Shown: positions 52,325 through 61,470, numbered from the stretch's first letter. The stretch: DNA of 64,000 nucleotides from Streptomyces flavotricini (GCF_020639365.1 NZ_JAINUL010000001.1:4551454-4615453), one strand, 5' to 3'. Translations and numbers: made by a program. Notes: generated from the letters alone by a model not told the origin.

Positions 52325-53230
52325 TCACCAGTGGGCGGCGGCGCGCAGCAGCCGGTCGTGCGCACGGGCGAGGTGGGCGAGGGCGAGGCTGCCCGTCCGT
52401 ACGGCGAGGAACCAGGTGCGCAGCGGCGGTACGGGTGGCTCCAGCAGGGCGACGATCTGCCCGTGGTCGAGGGCGTCCTGGCACAGATACCGAGGCAGGA
52501 CGGCCAGCCCGGCGCCGGCCCGGACGCACTCCAGTACGGCACGCAGGTCGGGGGCGACGACGGTGGCGGCATCGGGCCGGGTGCCTGGCCGGGTCTCGAA
52601 GACTGCGGCCCAGTAGCGGGCGACGAGCGGCAGCGTCTCGTGGACCTCGACGAGCGGAATGCCGTCGAGGGCGGCGGGGCCGGACTCGCGCAGCCGGTCC
52701 GGATCGACGAGCGCCGCCCAGTAGGGCGCGGCGACCAGGACGTGCTCCTCGTCGCACAGGGCGGTCGCGCTGAAGAGTCCGCCGCGTGGGCGGGCGGTGG
52801 TGACGACGAGGTCGTGGTGGCCGGCGGCGAGCCCGTCGAGGGCCTCCTCGGCTGCTGGCTGGAGGACGGTGCGCAGGGTGTGGCCCTGTCCGACGAGCGG
52901 AGCCAGGGCGGGCAGGACGCGCATGCACAGGAACTCGGGCGGACCGGCGAGGTGCAGCGTGCGTAACGCGCCGGCGGCTTCGCGTTCCGCCTCGGTTATC
53001 CGCAGCAGGGCGTCGAGGTGGGGGGCGGCCTTGTGGGCGAGTTCGTCGCCCACGGCGGTGGGGGTGACCCCGCGGGCACGGCGGTGGAACAGCGGTCGGC
53101 CCAGCTGGCGTTCGAGGGTGCGGATCTGTGAGGTGACGGCGGGCTGCGACAGCCCGAGGAGCGCGGCGGCCCGGGTGAACGAGCCCGCCCGGTGGACGGC
53201 GACGAAGGTGCGCAACAGGGCCAGGTCCAT
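52325..53230 (-). CDS. LysR family transcriptional regulator
   Basis: A 301-residue LysR-type regulator. The N-terminal winged helix, MDLALLRTFVAVHRAGSFTRAAALLGLSQPAVTSQIRTLERQLG (1-60), is typical. The effector-binding domain begins near 90 (LHLAGPPEFLCMRVLPALAPL) and includes VVTTARPRGGLFSATALCDEEHVLV. Its target is unclear: there is no divergently oriented neighbour with an obvious shared promoter, and the closest upstream gene is the cystathionine-lyase-like gene on the same strand. The inducer is unknown. Confidence 0.92.
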   Translation of the reverse strand: MDLALLRTFVAVHRAGSFTRAAALLGLSQPAVTSQIRTLERQLGRPLFHRRARGVTPTAVGDELAHKAAPHLDALLRITEAEREAAGALRTLHLAGPPEFLCMRVLPALAPLVGQGHTLRTVLQPAAEEALDGLAAGHHDLVVTTARPRGGLFSATALCDEEHVLVAAPYWAALVDPDRLRESGPAALDGIPLVEVHETLPLVARYWAAVFETRPGTRPDAATVVAPDLRAVLECVRAGAGLAVLPRYLCQDALDHGQIVALLEPPVPPLRTWFLAVRTGSLALAHLARAHDRLLRAAAHW

Positions 53231-53405
53231 GAAGGCCCCTCTCGGTGGGGACCTTCAACTATAAATATGCCGATAGGCCCCTGTCGTTACCGTGATTGGA
53301 CTCTGACGTTGAGTCAACTAGCCTTGTGCGCGTGGTTCTTCGCGCAGAACCCGGGGCGGTCCGAGCCACTAGGGGGGAGGCTCGGACCGCTCTCGTTCCT
53401 GATGC

Positions 53406-54560
53406 TCAGACGCCCGTGCCCGCCGCGTCGAGGGCTCGCAGCACGTCCGTGACCAGGTCATCGGTGTCCTCGGCCCCGGCTGACAGGCGGATGAACCCCT
53501 CCGGTACCGGGTCGCCGCCCCACCGTCCGCGCCGCTCCGCGGTGGACCGAACGCCGCCGAAGCTGGTGGCGTCCTCGACCAGGTGCAGGGCGGCCATGAA
53601 CCGTTCGGCGTGTGCCCGGTCCGGCAGGGTGAAGGAGACCACGGAGCCGAAGCCCCGCATCTGCCGGGCGGCCGTCTTGTGCGACGGGTCCGCGGGCAGG
53701 CCGGGGTAGCGCAGCCCGGTGACGTCCCCGTGGTCGGCCAGCGCCTCGGCGACGGCCAGCGCGTTGGTCCACTGGCGCTGGGCGCGCAGCTGGATGGTGG
53801 CCAGGGAGCGATGGGCCAGCCAGGCCTCCATCGGCCCCGGGATCGCACCGACGATCTTGCGCCAGCGCCGGACGGTGGCGGCGAGCTCCGGGTCGCGGCA
53901 GACGACATAGCCGAGCAGCAGGTCGCCGTGGCCGGTGAGGCCCTTGGTTCCGCTGGCGACGGAGAAGTCCGCGCCGAGTTCCAGGGGCCGCTGGCCGAGT
54001 GGGGTGGCCAGGGTGTTGTCGACGGCGACCAGGGTGCCGCCCGCGTGGGCGGCATCCACCAGGCGCCGGATGTCGCACACGTCGAGCCCGGGGTTGGAGG
54101 GAGTCTCGATCCACAGCAGCCTTGCGCCTCCGAGGACGGCGAGCTGCGCGTCATCGCCGGTCGGGGCGGTGCGGACGTGGATCCCGTACGCCTCCAGCTG
54201 CTCGCGAACCAGCGGCAGGGCCTGGTAGCCGTCGTCGGGCAGGACGACGGTGTCGCCGGTGCCGGCCTGGGAGAGCAGGACGGCGGAGACCGCTGCCATG
54301 CCGGAGGCGAAGACGATGGTGTCGACGTCCTGGCCGGGCGCTTCGAGCTCCCCGATGGCCCGCTCCAGCAGGGTCCAGGTGGGGTTGGTGTCCCGGCCGT
54401 ACGTGTACGGGCCCGAAACGTCGCCCGGGAGGTGGAAATGGGCGGCGAAGACGGGTCCGGGCAGGGGCGGTTCGTTCTTGGCCGGCTCGGGCAGCCCGGC
54501 GCGTACGGCCCGGGTGCCGTCGCCGATCGCGGCCGCCGGCTCGTCGGCGTGGTCGTTCAT
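53406..54560 (-). CDS. Cystathionine gamma-lyase/synthase-like PLP enzyme
   Basis: A 384-residue Cys/Met metabolism PLP enzyme from the ATG at 54558-54560 (MNDHADEPAAAIGDGTRAVRAG), with GAAGGAG upstream. It shows YTYGRDTNPTWTLLERAIGELE, FASGMAAVSAVLL, the aldimine Asp in TLVAVDNTLATPLGQRPLELGADFSVASGTKGLTGHGD (PLP Lys in SGTKG) and a conserved C-terminus FIRLSAGAEDTDDL. It probably acts in trans-sulfuration or gamma-elimination; the exact substrate is not settled. It overlaps the phosphatase gene by four bases. Confidence 0.9.
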   Translation of the reverse strand: MNDHADEPAAAIGDGTRAVRAGLPEPAKNEPPLPGPVFAAHFHLPGDVSGPYTYGRDTNPTWTLLERAIGELEAPGQDVDTIVFASGMAAVSAVLLSQAGTGDTVVLPDDGYQALPLVREQLEAYGIHVRTAPTGDDAQLAVLGGARLLWIETPSNPGLDVCDIRRLVDAAHAGGTLVAVDNTLATPLGQRPLELGADFSVASGTKGLTGHGDLLLGYVVCRDPELAATVRRWRKIVGAIPGPMEAWLAHRSLATIQLRAQRQWTNALAVAEALADHGDVTGLRYPGLPADPSHKTAARQMRGFGSVVSFTLPDRAHAERFMAALHLVEDATSFGGVRSTAERRGRWGGDPVPEGFIRLSAGAEDTDDLVTDVLRALDAAGTGV

Positions 54561-55048
54561 GCGGTCTGCTCCTTCACTGCCTCGCTTACGGCGTCCAGCA
54601 GACCCGCGCTCGCCGCCTCGACGAGCTCCAGGCACTGCTCGAACCCGTCGAGGGAGCCGTAGTAGGGATCCGGTACGTCGGCCTCCGCAGCCGTCGCGGC
54701 CGGGTCGTAGGAACGCAGCAGCCGCACCTTGGCGGCGTCCTCGGGAGTGGGTGCGAGCGCCCGCAGGTCCCGCAGGTGCCCGGCGTCGAGCGCGATGACG
54801 AGGTCGAGGCCGGCGAACCACGAGGCGCGGAACTGCCGGGCCCTGTGGCTCTGCTCGTATCCGGCGGCCTCCAGGACGGTGACGGTGCGCGGATCGGCAC
54901 CGTCCCCCTCGTGCCAGCCGCCGGTGCCGGCACTGTCCACCTCGACCAGGGCGTCGAGCCCCGCCTCGATGACGCGGGCGCGGAAGACGGACTCGGCCAT
55001 GGGGGAGCGGCAGATGTTGCCCGTGCAGACGAAGCACACGCGGTACAT
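54557..55048 (-). CDS. Low molecular weight protein tyrosine phosphatase
   Basis: A 163-residue phosphatase with the P-loop VCTGNICRSPMAE (CX5R, Cys8 to Arg14 region) at its N-terminus and the DPYYG acid loop near 125. The length is right for the family (150-165). Streptomyces members (PtpA type) dephosphorylate protein tyrosines and influence secondary metabolism. Its stop overlaps the start of the lyase gene (ATGA), so the two are translated together. It lies 10 bp downstream of the holin-like membrane gene. Confidence 0.93.
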   Translation of the reverse strand: MYRVCFVCTGNICRSPMAESVFRARVIEAGLDALVEVDSAGTGGWHEGDGADPRTVTVLEAAGYEQSHRARQFRASWFAGLDLVIALDAGHLRDLRALAPTPEDAAKVRLLRSYDPAATAAEADVPDPYYGSLDGFEQCLELVEAASAGLLDAVSEAVKEQTA

Positions 55049-55058
55049 GGCGTTCGTC

Positions 55059-55439
55059 TCAGTCGTTGTCGGGCAGGGCCATGTTCACGGCCCAGGAGAC
55101 GACGGAGATGATCAGGCCGCCGATCAACGCGGTCCAGAAGTTGTCGACATGGAAGCTGAGGTCCAGCTGCTCGGCTAGCCAAGAGGTCAGAAGCAGCATC
55201 AGGGCGTTCACCACGAGGGTGAACAGCCCGAGGGTGAGGACGAACAGGGGCAGCGAGAAGAACTTCACCACGGGCTTGACGATCAAGTTGACCAGGCCGA
55301 AGACCAGAGCGACCAGGATCAGGGTGAGGGTCCGGCGGCCCAGGGAGCTGTGGTCGTCGAGCGTGATGCCGGCCAGCAGCCAGATGGCGACGGCCAGGGC
55401 CGCCGCGTTCGCGAGCGTCTTGACTACGAAATTTGTCAT
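55059..55439 (-). CDS. Phage holin family / mycobacterial 4-TM membrane protein
   Basis: A 126-residue membrane protein with four hydrophobic segments (about 10-25, 38-58, 62-85, 98-118). It contains the GLVNLIVKPVVKFFSLPLFVLTLGLFTLVVNALMLLL pattern of the PF04020 family, found widely as chromosomal single genes rather than in phages. The function is unknown. It heads the run holin-like, phosphatase, lyase. Confidence 0.88.
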   Translation of the reverse strand: MTNFVVKTLANAAALAVAIWLLAGITLDDHSSLGRRTLTLILVALVFGLVNLIVKPVVKFFSLPLFVLTLGLFTLVVNALMLLLTSWLAEQLDLSFHVDNFWTALIGGLIISVVSWAVNMALPDND

Positions 55440-55528
55440 GTGTCTGATCGTGGCAGAGAAGATCCCGGTGGGACATCAGCAGATCAGCGGATGCCAGGGA
55501 ACGCGAGAGAGCAAGGGGCACAACGACG

Positions 55529-55846
55529 ATGAAGGCCTTCCGGCTGGACGAGCTCGAGGCGGAGCGGCTCGCGAACGACGGCGCCTATCTGCAGTTCCTG
55601 CGCGAGAGGAACATGTCGGTCGGGCTGTACGCCCTCGACGCCGGCCAGAGCGACCCGCAACAGCCGCACCGCCAGGACGAGGTGTACTTCGTGGTGAGCG
55701 GCAGGGCCTCGATCACGGTCGGGGAGGAGACGACGACGGTGGCACGCGGCAGCGTCGTCTACGTGCCCGCCGGGGTGGTGCACAAGTTCCACCACATCAC
55801 CGAGGACCTGCGGGTATTGGTGGTGTTCTCCCCGCCGGAGGCCTAG
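55529..55846 (+). CDS. Small cupin domain protein
   Basis: A 105-residue single cupin. Motif 1 is PHRQDEVYFVVSGRASITVGEE (His, Glu metal ligands) and motif 2 is VYVPAGVVHKFHHI with a His. The residues suggest a metal-binding enzyme or sensor. The substrate is unknown. It diverges from the holin-like gene and is followed by two hairpins. Confidence 0.88.
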   Translation: MKAFRLDELEAERLANDGAYLQFLRERNMSVGLYALDAGQSDPQQPHRQDEVYFVVSGRASITVGEETTTVARGSVVYVPAGVVHKFHHITEDLRVLVVFSPPEA

Positions 55847-55909
55847 GGCCCGTCCGGCGGATCAGGGTCGGGTAGGCCCGAGCGCGGCAGGCCTTGGCCC
55901 AGGGTCGGA

Positions 55910-55967
55910 CCCCTGATCCCCCTAGGGGGCGGATCAGGGGAGTCCGGGGGCTCGCGGAGCCCCGGAC
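55910..55967 (+). terminator. Double hairpin terminator after the cupin gene
   Basis: Two adjacent inverted repeats. The first, CCCCTGATCC and GGATCAGGGG (55910-55919, 55931-55940), has an internal CCCTAGGG palindrome. The second, GTCCGGGGGCTC and GAGCCCCGGAC (55942-55967), has a GCG loop and one bulged G. Either would end the cupin transcript. Confidence 0.72.
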
Positions 55968-56044
55968 GGTTGTGCGGCCTCCTAGCATCGAGAGCAGGAA
56001 GTCACGGCTCAGGAGCTCAAGGGGCTCAGGAAGAGGTTGAGGAC

Positions 56045-56272
56045 ATGGACGGCATCCGAGAGACATTCGCAGGCATGCCCTGGTGGGTTAAGTGGGTCGC
56101 GATCCCGCTTCTGGTGCTCTTCGTCTTCGGTGGTGTCATCACGAGCATCCTTGGTGCCCTGATCTCGTTCGTCTTCAAGCTGCTGCTCTTCGTCGCCCTC
56201 GTCGGCGGCCTGGTCTTCATCGTGAAGAAGTTCACCGGCAGCGGTTCGAAGTCCTCCTCCCGCGACTGGTAG
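56045..56272 (+). CDS. DUF5326 family small membrane protein
   Basis: A 75-residue protein from the ATG at 56045 (MDGIRETFAGMPWWVKWVAIPLLVLFVF), with GAGGTTGAGG upstream. Two hydrophobic segments (about 18-35 and 42-62) are followed by a basic Ser-rich tail ending KSSSRDW. This pattern is the streptomycete DUF5326 family, of unknown function. A hairpin at 56296-56314 follows. Confidence 0.85.
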   Translation: MDGIRETFAGMPWWVKWVAIPLLVLFVFGGVITSILGALISFVFKLLLFVALVGGLVFIVKKFTGSGSKSSSRDW

Positions 56273-56295
56273 GTCCCGGAGCCCAGGCCCCTGGG

Positions 56296-56314
56296 CCCCG
56301 GGTCAATCCCGGGG
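56296..56314 (+). terminator. Terminator after DUF5326 gene
   Basis: A 7-bp stem, CCCCGGG and CCCGGGG, with a TCAAT loop, 24 bp past the stop codon. Confidence 0.6.
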
Positions 56315-56545
56315 AGTAACCCGGGCGGGGGAACGTGAGGTGGCAAACCGCCCACACTGCGGGAATCGGCAGATAGAGTGGCAATCTGTGCCGTTCCCTG
56401 GGCATCGGACGCCGACGGTGCTGCACTGACCTGCGGTTTTATCCAGTGCCGACTGAGTGCGACCCCCAGGATCTACGGTGCGTGCGGGGGCGGCCCCCGC
56501 AGGGCGGGCCCTCCCCAGGCCCGCCGCCACGCCTGGGGGTGAGCT

Positions 56546-57316
56546 TTGTCTTCGGTTCACAATGCGGGTGTGCCGACGCTGATCGGTTCGGTGCAGCGCG
56601 CGTTGAGGCTGCTCGAAGCAGTGGGTTCCCACAGCGAGGGGGCCCCGGCGAAACAACTGGCGCGCGAAGCCGGGCTCCCGCTCCCCACCGCGTACCACCT
56701 CCTGCGCACCCTCACGCACGAGGGCTATCTGCGGCGTGAGGGCGGAGTGTTCGTGCTCGGCGCCGCCGCCGGGCGGCTGGCGGGCGGCGGGCTCCAGCAG
56801 AAACGTCGCGGCATGATCCTCGACTCCCTCGCGCACTTCCGCGACGCGGTCGGGGCCCCCGTCTACTTCGCGGTGTTCCGCGAGGGTGAGATCGAGCTCG
56901 TGGGAGTTTCGGACACCCCGGCCAGCCCCGCCGTCGAGGAGTGGGCCGATTTCCGCGCGACCGGCCATGCGCACGCCATCGGTCAGTGCCTGCTGGCCCA
57001 GCTCGACGAGAAGACGCGCAGGGACTACTACGAGCGGCACCCCGTCGAGGCCGTCACCCGGTACACCGTCCGGGACCAGAGCGCCCTCGAACACCGCATC
57101 GGTGCCCTCGGACGGATGGAGCCGGTTACGGAGCGTCAGGAGTACGCGCTGGGCACTGTCTGTGCGGCCATCCCCATCACCGCGGGCGATACCGCCGCAA
57201 CAATGGCGATTTCTCTCCCTTTGCACCACGAGGAACGATTGCTGTATGTGGTCGATCGACTACGGAGTGAAGTAGGCGCGCTGTTGAGCACCCTCTCGTT
57301 CTCTATCAGTATCTGA
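56546..57316 (+). CDS. ssgR: IclR family regulator SsgR-like
   Basis: A 256-residue IclR-type regulator. The helix-turn-helix region is IGSVQRALRLLEAVGSHSEGAPAKQLAREAGLPLPTAYHLLRTL, and the C-terminal effector domain includes GHAHAIGQCLLAQLDE. It lies directly upstream of ssgA, the arrangement in which SsgR activates ssgA during sporulation in S. coelicolor. The start is uncertain: TTG at 56546 has GGGGGTGAG before it, and GTG at 56570 (VPTLIGSVQ) is an alternative that removes eight residues. Confidence 0.88.
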   Translation: MSSVHNAGVPTLIGSVQRALRLLEAVGSHSEGAPAKQLAREAGLPLPTAYHLLRTLTHEGYLRREGGVFVLGAAAGRLAGGGLQQKRRGMILDSLAHFRDAVGAPVYFAVFREGEIELVGVSDTPASPAVEEWADFRATGHAHAIGQCLLAQLDEKTRRDYYERHPVEAVTRYTVRDQSALEHRIGALGRMEPVTERQEYALGTVCAAIPITAGDTAATMAISLPLHHEERLLYVVDRLRSEVGALLSTLSFSISI

Positions 57317-57413
57317 AAACTCACTCCTTGTGATCTGCATGAGCTTCCACCACCCTTGTCAAGAGGGCCCTGGGGGTTCATTCCTGGCCACTTCCACTAC
57401 AGCGGGGTAGTCC

Positions 57414-57863
57414 ATGCGCGAGTCGGTACAGGCAGAGGTCATGATGAGCTTCCTCGTTTCCGAGGAGCTCTCCTTCCGGATCCCGGTGGAACTCCGGTAC
57501 GACACCCGTGACCCCTATGCAGTGCGCCTGACGTTCCACCTGCCCGGAGACGCCCCCGTGACCTGGGCGTTCGGCCGGGAACTGCTCCTCGACGGCATCA
57601 ACAAGCCCTGCGGCGACGGCGATGTGCACATCGCCCCCACCGATCCGGAGGAATTGTCCGACGTCCACATCCGGCTCCAGGTCGGCTGCGACCGGGCCCT
57701 GTTCCGCGCCGGCGCGGCGCCGCTCGTCGCCTTCCTCGACCGTACCGACCGGCTTGTTCCGCTCGGTCAGGAGCGCAACCTCGGCAACTTCGAGGAAGAC
57801 CTCGACGAGGCACTGGACCGGATCCTGGCCGAGCCACAGCAGAACGAGCAGAACGCGGGCTGA
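57414..57863 (+). CDS. ssgA: Sporulation-specific cell division protein SsgA
   Basis: A 149-residue SsgA-like protein (MRESVQAEVMMSFLVSEELSFRIPVELRYDTRDPYAVRL). The conserved middle is FHLPGDAPVTWAFGRELLLDGI, then LQVGCDRALFRAGAAPLVAFLDRTDRLVPLGQE. The C-terminus is acidic and slightly longer than the usual 136 residues. SsgA helps place SsgB and FtsZ at sporulation septa in streptomycetes. It is 97 bp downstream of ssgR, its likely activator. Confidence 0.94.
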   Translation: MRESVQAEVMMSFLVSEELSFRIPVELRYDTRDPYAVRLTFHLPGDAPVTWAFGRELLLDGINKPCGDGDVHIAPTDPEELSDVHIRLQVGCDRALFRAGAAPLVAFLDRTDRLVPLGQERNLGNFEEDLDEALDRILAEPQQNEQNAG

Positions 57864-57939
57864 GCAGCCCGACCGGCAGAACCGATCAAGCTGACCGCGC
57901 GAGCCGAGTCACCCCGGGCCCCCGAGCCACCCGGGTCGC

Positions 57940-59385
57940 TCAGCGCTTGCGCCGCCGCCCCCGGCCGCCGCGGACCGGCCCCGAAGCCGCCGCTCCGGCC
58001 GGGGATCCCGGCCGGTCGGCGGAGACCACGAGTGCGGCGAGCGCGGTGGTCACCGGGACCGAGGCCACCAGGCCGATCGACCCGACGAGGGTCCGTACGA
58101 TCTCTTCCGCGACCAGCTCGCTGTTGGCCACCGAGCCCATGCTGCTGTTCGCGATCGAGAACAGCAGCAGCAGCGGAAGCGCCGCGCCCGCGTAGGCCAG
58201 CACCAGCGTGTTGACCACCGAGGCGATGTGGTCGCGGCCGATCCGGATGGCCGCGCGGTACAAGGCACGGGATCCCATCGACGAATCGGCCTGGTGGAGT
58301 TCCCAGACCGCCGATGTCTGGGTGACCGTCACATCGTCGAGCACACCGAGCGATCCGATGATCACGCCCGCGAGCAGCAGACCGCTCATGTCGATGTCCG
58401 GGTAGAGCCCGTGGATCAGCCCCGTGTTGTCGTCGGTGTTGCCGCTGAGGAACGCCCAGTCGACGAACACCGAGCCGAGCAGCCCGATCAGCAGCAGCGA
58501 GACGAGCGTGCCCAGGACGGCGACGGATGTGCGGGCGCTCAGGCCGTGGCACATGTAGAGCGCGATGAGCATGATCGCGCTGGCCCCGACGACCGCGACG
58601 ACCAGCGGGTTCGAGCCCTGCAGGATCGCCGGGAGGATGAAGAGGGTCAGCACGCCGAAGCTGACGACCAGCGCGATCAGCGCGAACAGGCCTCGCATCC
58701 GCCCGACGACGACCACGGCCACCGCGAAGATGCCGGCCAGCACTGCCAGGGGAAGCTTGCGGTTCACGTCGACCACGGAGTACTGGAGGTCCCGGGGCGC
58801 GTCCGGCGCGTACGCGACGACCACCTCCTGGCCCTCCTCCAACTGCCGCGGCGCTCCCGGCTGCACGATCTCGACGAACGTGCGGCCCTTGTCCGGCCCG
58901 GTGCCGACCTCGACGGTGGCCTTCTTGCAGTCACCGGTCTGCTGGGCCCGGGCCTCACGGCCCTCCGGAGTGGAGACGCTTCCCGTGGTCGGCACCTGCG
59001 AGGCGTTCACCGATTTGCAGTCGACTTGTTCGAGCGCGACGACCGTGCCCTGCTGGGTCTGCCGGTCGAATCCGACCCCGGAGCGCTCGTGGGCGGGGGC
59101 GCCGCCCGGCCAGAGCACCACCATGCCGACGAAGACGGCGACGGCGAAGGGGATCAGGACCGCGGCGATGACCTTGCGCAGGTGCTTCGAGACGGGAGCC
59201 GCGGGTCCGTGGCTGTGGGAATGACCGTGGGAGTGACCCTGGGGTGGCGGGCCCTGGTCCTGCCCGTGATCATGCCCGTGGCCCACGTGTGCGTGGTCGG
59301 AGTGACCTGGGGGCTCGGTGGGCGCGGAGGGAGGCTGCGGCGAGGACGTCACCGGCAGATCATCGCAAGAGTTGAGGGGGCCCAC
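57940..59385 (-). CDS. YibE/F family membrane protein with His-rich N-terminus
   Basis: A 481-residue protein. The first 65 residues are His/Gly/Pro-rich (HGHDHGQDQGPPPQGHSHGHSHSHG), a likely metal-binding or disordered segment. One membrane segment at about 70-93 is followed by an external beta-rich domain with three Cys, then about eight hydrophobic segments containing GLYPDIDMSGLLLAGVIIGSLGVLDDVTVTQTSAVWEL, the YibE/F signature. The function is unknown. A GTG at 59352 (VTSSPQPPS) is an alternative start. It is convergent with ssgA and divergent from thiC. Confidence 0.87.
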   Translation of the reverse strand: MGPLNSCDDLPVTSSPQPPSAPTEPPGHSDHAHVGHGHDHGQDQGPPPQGHSHGHSHSHGPAAPVSKHLRKVIAAVLIPFAVAVFVGMVVLWPGGAPAHERSGVGFDRQTQQGTVVALEQVDCKSVNASQVPTTGSVSTPEGREARAQQTGDCKKATVEVGTGPDKGRTFVEIVQPGAPRQLEEGQEVVVAYAPDAPRDLQYSVVDVNRKLPLAVLAGIFAVAVVVVGRMRGLFALIALVVSFGVLTLFILPAILQGSNPLVVAVVGASAIMLIALYMCHGLSARTSVAVLGTLVSLLLIGLLGSVFVDWAFLSGNTDDNTGLIHGLYPDIDMSGLLLAGVIIGSLGVLDDVTVTQTSAVWELHQADSSMGSRALYRAAIRIGRDHIASVVNTLVLAYAGAALPLLLLFSIANSSMGSVANSELVAEEIVRTLVGSIGLVASVPVTTALAALVVSADRPGSPAGAAASGPVRGGRGRRRKR

Positions 59386-59439
59386 TGTTCAGCACGCCAC
59401 AAATGACGCTAGCGTGGGGGCACCTTTGCACAACGCGGG

Positions 59440-59553
59440 AGCTCGGAGCACCGGGCTGAGAGGGCGCTGATCACCGTACGCGCAGCACATATGCGTACGG
59501 GAAGAGGCTGCGTCGACCGCCGAACCTGTTACCGGGTAATGCCGGCGTAGGGA
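59440..59553 (+). ncRNA. TPP (thi-box) riboswitch
   Basis: A thiamine pyrophosphate aptamer in the thiC leader. GCTGAGA (59455-59461) and the conserved 3-prime half ACCTGTTACCGGGTAATGCC continuing to GGCGTAGGGA (59524-59553) match the thi-box consensus. A variable stem containing CCGTACGCGC and GCGTACGG lies between. The AGGGAG at its 3-prime end runs into the ribosome binding region of thiC, so ligand binding probably blocks translation. Confidence 0.95.
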
Positions 59554-59564
59554 GATCAGGTCTC

Positions 59565-61352
59565 ATGACCATTCAGGACGCACGCACGCCTGCCGTCAGC
59601 CAGGACGCCGACGGCCAGACCGAGCGCCAGCCCGGCTGGCACAAGGGATACCTGGCGGGCTCCCGGCCCGACCTCCGGGTGCCGGTCCGCCAGGTCCACC
59701 TCACCAACGGCAAGGACGTGACGCTCTACGACACGTCCGGGCCGTACACCGACCCGCAGATCGAGACCGACGTACGGCGCGGCCTGCCCCCGCTGCGCGA
59801 GAACTGGATCATCAGCCGCGGCGACACCGAGGAGTACGCGGGCCGGCCCGTGCGCCCCGAGGACGACGGCATCAAGCACACCTCGCCGCGCGGTGGCCTC
59901 AAGAACCTCGACGCGGTCTTCCCGGGCCGCCCGCGTCAGCCCCGCCGAGGCCGTGGCGGCGCCGCCGTCACACAGCTCGCGTACGCCCGCCGCGGTGAGA
60001 TCACCCCGGAGATGGAGTACGTCGCGATCCGCGAGAACGTCTCCCCCGAGGTCGTCCGCGAGGAGATCGCCGCAGGTCGCGCGGTGCTTCCCGCGAACGT
60101 GAACCACCCGGAGATCGAGCCGATGATCATCGGCAAGCGGTTCCTGGTGAAGGTCAACGCCAACATCGGCAACTCCGCCGTCACCTCCTCCATCGAGGAG
60201 GAGGTCGACAAGATGACCTGGGCCACCAAGTGGGGCGCCGACACGGTCATGGACCTCTCGACCGGCCGCAACATCCACACCACCCGCGAGTGGGTGCTGC
60301 GCAACTCCCCGGTCCCGATCGGCACCGTGCCGCTGTACCAGGCGCTGGAGAAGGTCGACGGCCGCGCCGAGGACCTGACCTGGGAGATCTACAAGGACAC
60401 GGTCATCGAGCAGGCCGAGCAGGGCGTGGACTACATGACGGTCCATGCCGGCGTACTGCTGCCGTACGTGCCGCTGACCGCCCGCCGCAAGACCGGCATC
60501 GTCTCCCGCGGCGGCTCGATCATGGCCGCCTGGTGCCTCGCGCACCACAAGGAGAACTTCCTCTACACGAACTTCGAGGAGCTCTGCGAGATCCTCGCGA
60601 CGTACGACGTCACGTACTCGCTGGGCGACGGCCTGCGTCCCGGTTCCATCGCCGACGCCAATGACGCCGCGCAGTTCGCGGAGCTGAAGACGCTGGGCGA
60701 GCTGAACACGATCGCCAAGCGGCACAACGTGCAGACCATGATCGAGGGTCCGGGCCACGTCCCGATGCACAAGATCAAGGAGAACATCGACCTCCAGCAG
60801 GAGATCTGCGAGGAGGCGCCGTTCTACACGCTCGGCCCGCTGACCACGGACGTCGCCCCGGCGTACGACCACATCACCTCGGGCATCGGCGCCGCGATGA
60901 TCGCTTGGTGGGGCACCGCGATGCTCTGCTACGTCACGCCGAAGGAGCACCTGGGCCTGCCCAACCGTGACGACGTGAAGACCGGCGTCATCACGTACAA
61001 GATCGCTGCGCACGCGGCGGATCTCGCCAAGGGCCACCCGGGCGCCCAGGAGTGGGACGACGCGCTTTCGGACGCGCGCTTCGAGTTCCGCTGGGAGGAC
61101 CAGTTCAACCTGGCCCTCGACCCGGATACGGCCCGCGAGTTCCACGACGAGACGCTCCCGGCCGAGCCGGCGAAGACCGCGCACTTCTGCTCCATGTGCG
61201 GTCCGAAGTTCTGCTCGATGAAGATCTCGCAGGACATCCGCCGTGAGCACGGCGGGGACCTGAAGGCCGATGAGATCGAGGCGGGCATGGCGGAGAAGTC
61301 CGCCGAGTTCGCGGCGAGCGGGAACCGGGTGTACCTCCCGCTGGCGGACTGA
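59565..61352 (+). CDS. thiC: Phosphomethylpyrimidine synthase ThiC
   Basis: Radical-SAM [4Fe-4S] enzyme converting aminoimidazole ribotide to hydroxymethylpyrimidine phosphate in thiamine synthesis; 595 residues. The start MTIQDARTPAVSQDADGQTERQPGWHKGYL and GRNIHTTREWVLRNSPVPIGTVPLYQALE are diagnostic. The C-terminal cluster motif is CSMCGPKFCSM (CX2CX4C). It is directly controlled by the TPP riboswitch upstream. It ends before parS site 10. Confidence 0.98.
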   Translation: MTIQDARTPAVSQDADGQTERQPGWHKGYLAGSRPDLRVPVRQVHLTNGKDVTLYDTSGPYTDPQIETDVRRGLPPLRENWIISRGDTEEYAGRPVRPEDDGIKHTSPRGGLKNLDAVFPGRPRQPRRGRGGAAVTQLAYARRGEITPEMEYVAIRENVSPEVVREEIAAGRAVLPANVNHPEIEPMIIGKRFLVKVNANIGNSAVTSSIEEEVDKMTWATKWGADTVMDLSTGRNIHTTREWVLRNSPVPIGTVPLYQALEKVDGRAEDLTWEIYKDTVIEQAEQGVDYMTVHAGVLLPYVPLTARRKTGIVSRGGSIMAAWCLAHHKENFLYTNFEELCEILATYDVTYSLGDGLRPGSIADANDAAQFAELKTLGELNTIAKRHNVQTMIEGPGHVPMHKIKENIDLQQEICEEAPFYTLGPLTTDVAPAYDHITSGIGAAMIAWWGTAMLCYVTPKEHLGLPNRDDVKTGVITYKIAAHAADLAKGHPGAQEWDDALSDARFEFRWEDQFNLALDPDTAREFHDETLPAEPAKTAHFCSMCGPKFCSMKISQDIRREHGGDLKADEIEAGMAEKSAEFAASGNRVYLPLAD

Positions 61353-61412
61353 CCGCCCAAGGCGGCCGGCGCTGCTCTGGGGAGGTTGAGGGGGCTTCCC
61401 AGGGCAGCGTTC

Positions 61413-61465
61413 CGGCCGTGGCGCGATGTTTCACGTGAAACAGGACGGCAGGCCTGCCACGGCCG
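61413..61465. terminator. Possible thiC terminator enclosing parS site 10
   Basis: A 10-bp inverted repeat, CGGCCGTGGC (61413-61422) and GCCACGGCCG (61456-61465), encloses a 33-nt loop that contains parS site 10. It lies between the convergent thiC and membrane-protein genes. Confidence 0.55.
61427..61442. promoter_or_regulatory. parS: parS site 10
   Basis: Perfect TGTTTCACGTGAAACA in the convergent gap after thiC, about 52 kb from oriC. The base after it is G, not the usual TCG extension. Confidence 0.97.
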
Positions 61466-61470
61466 CGGCG

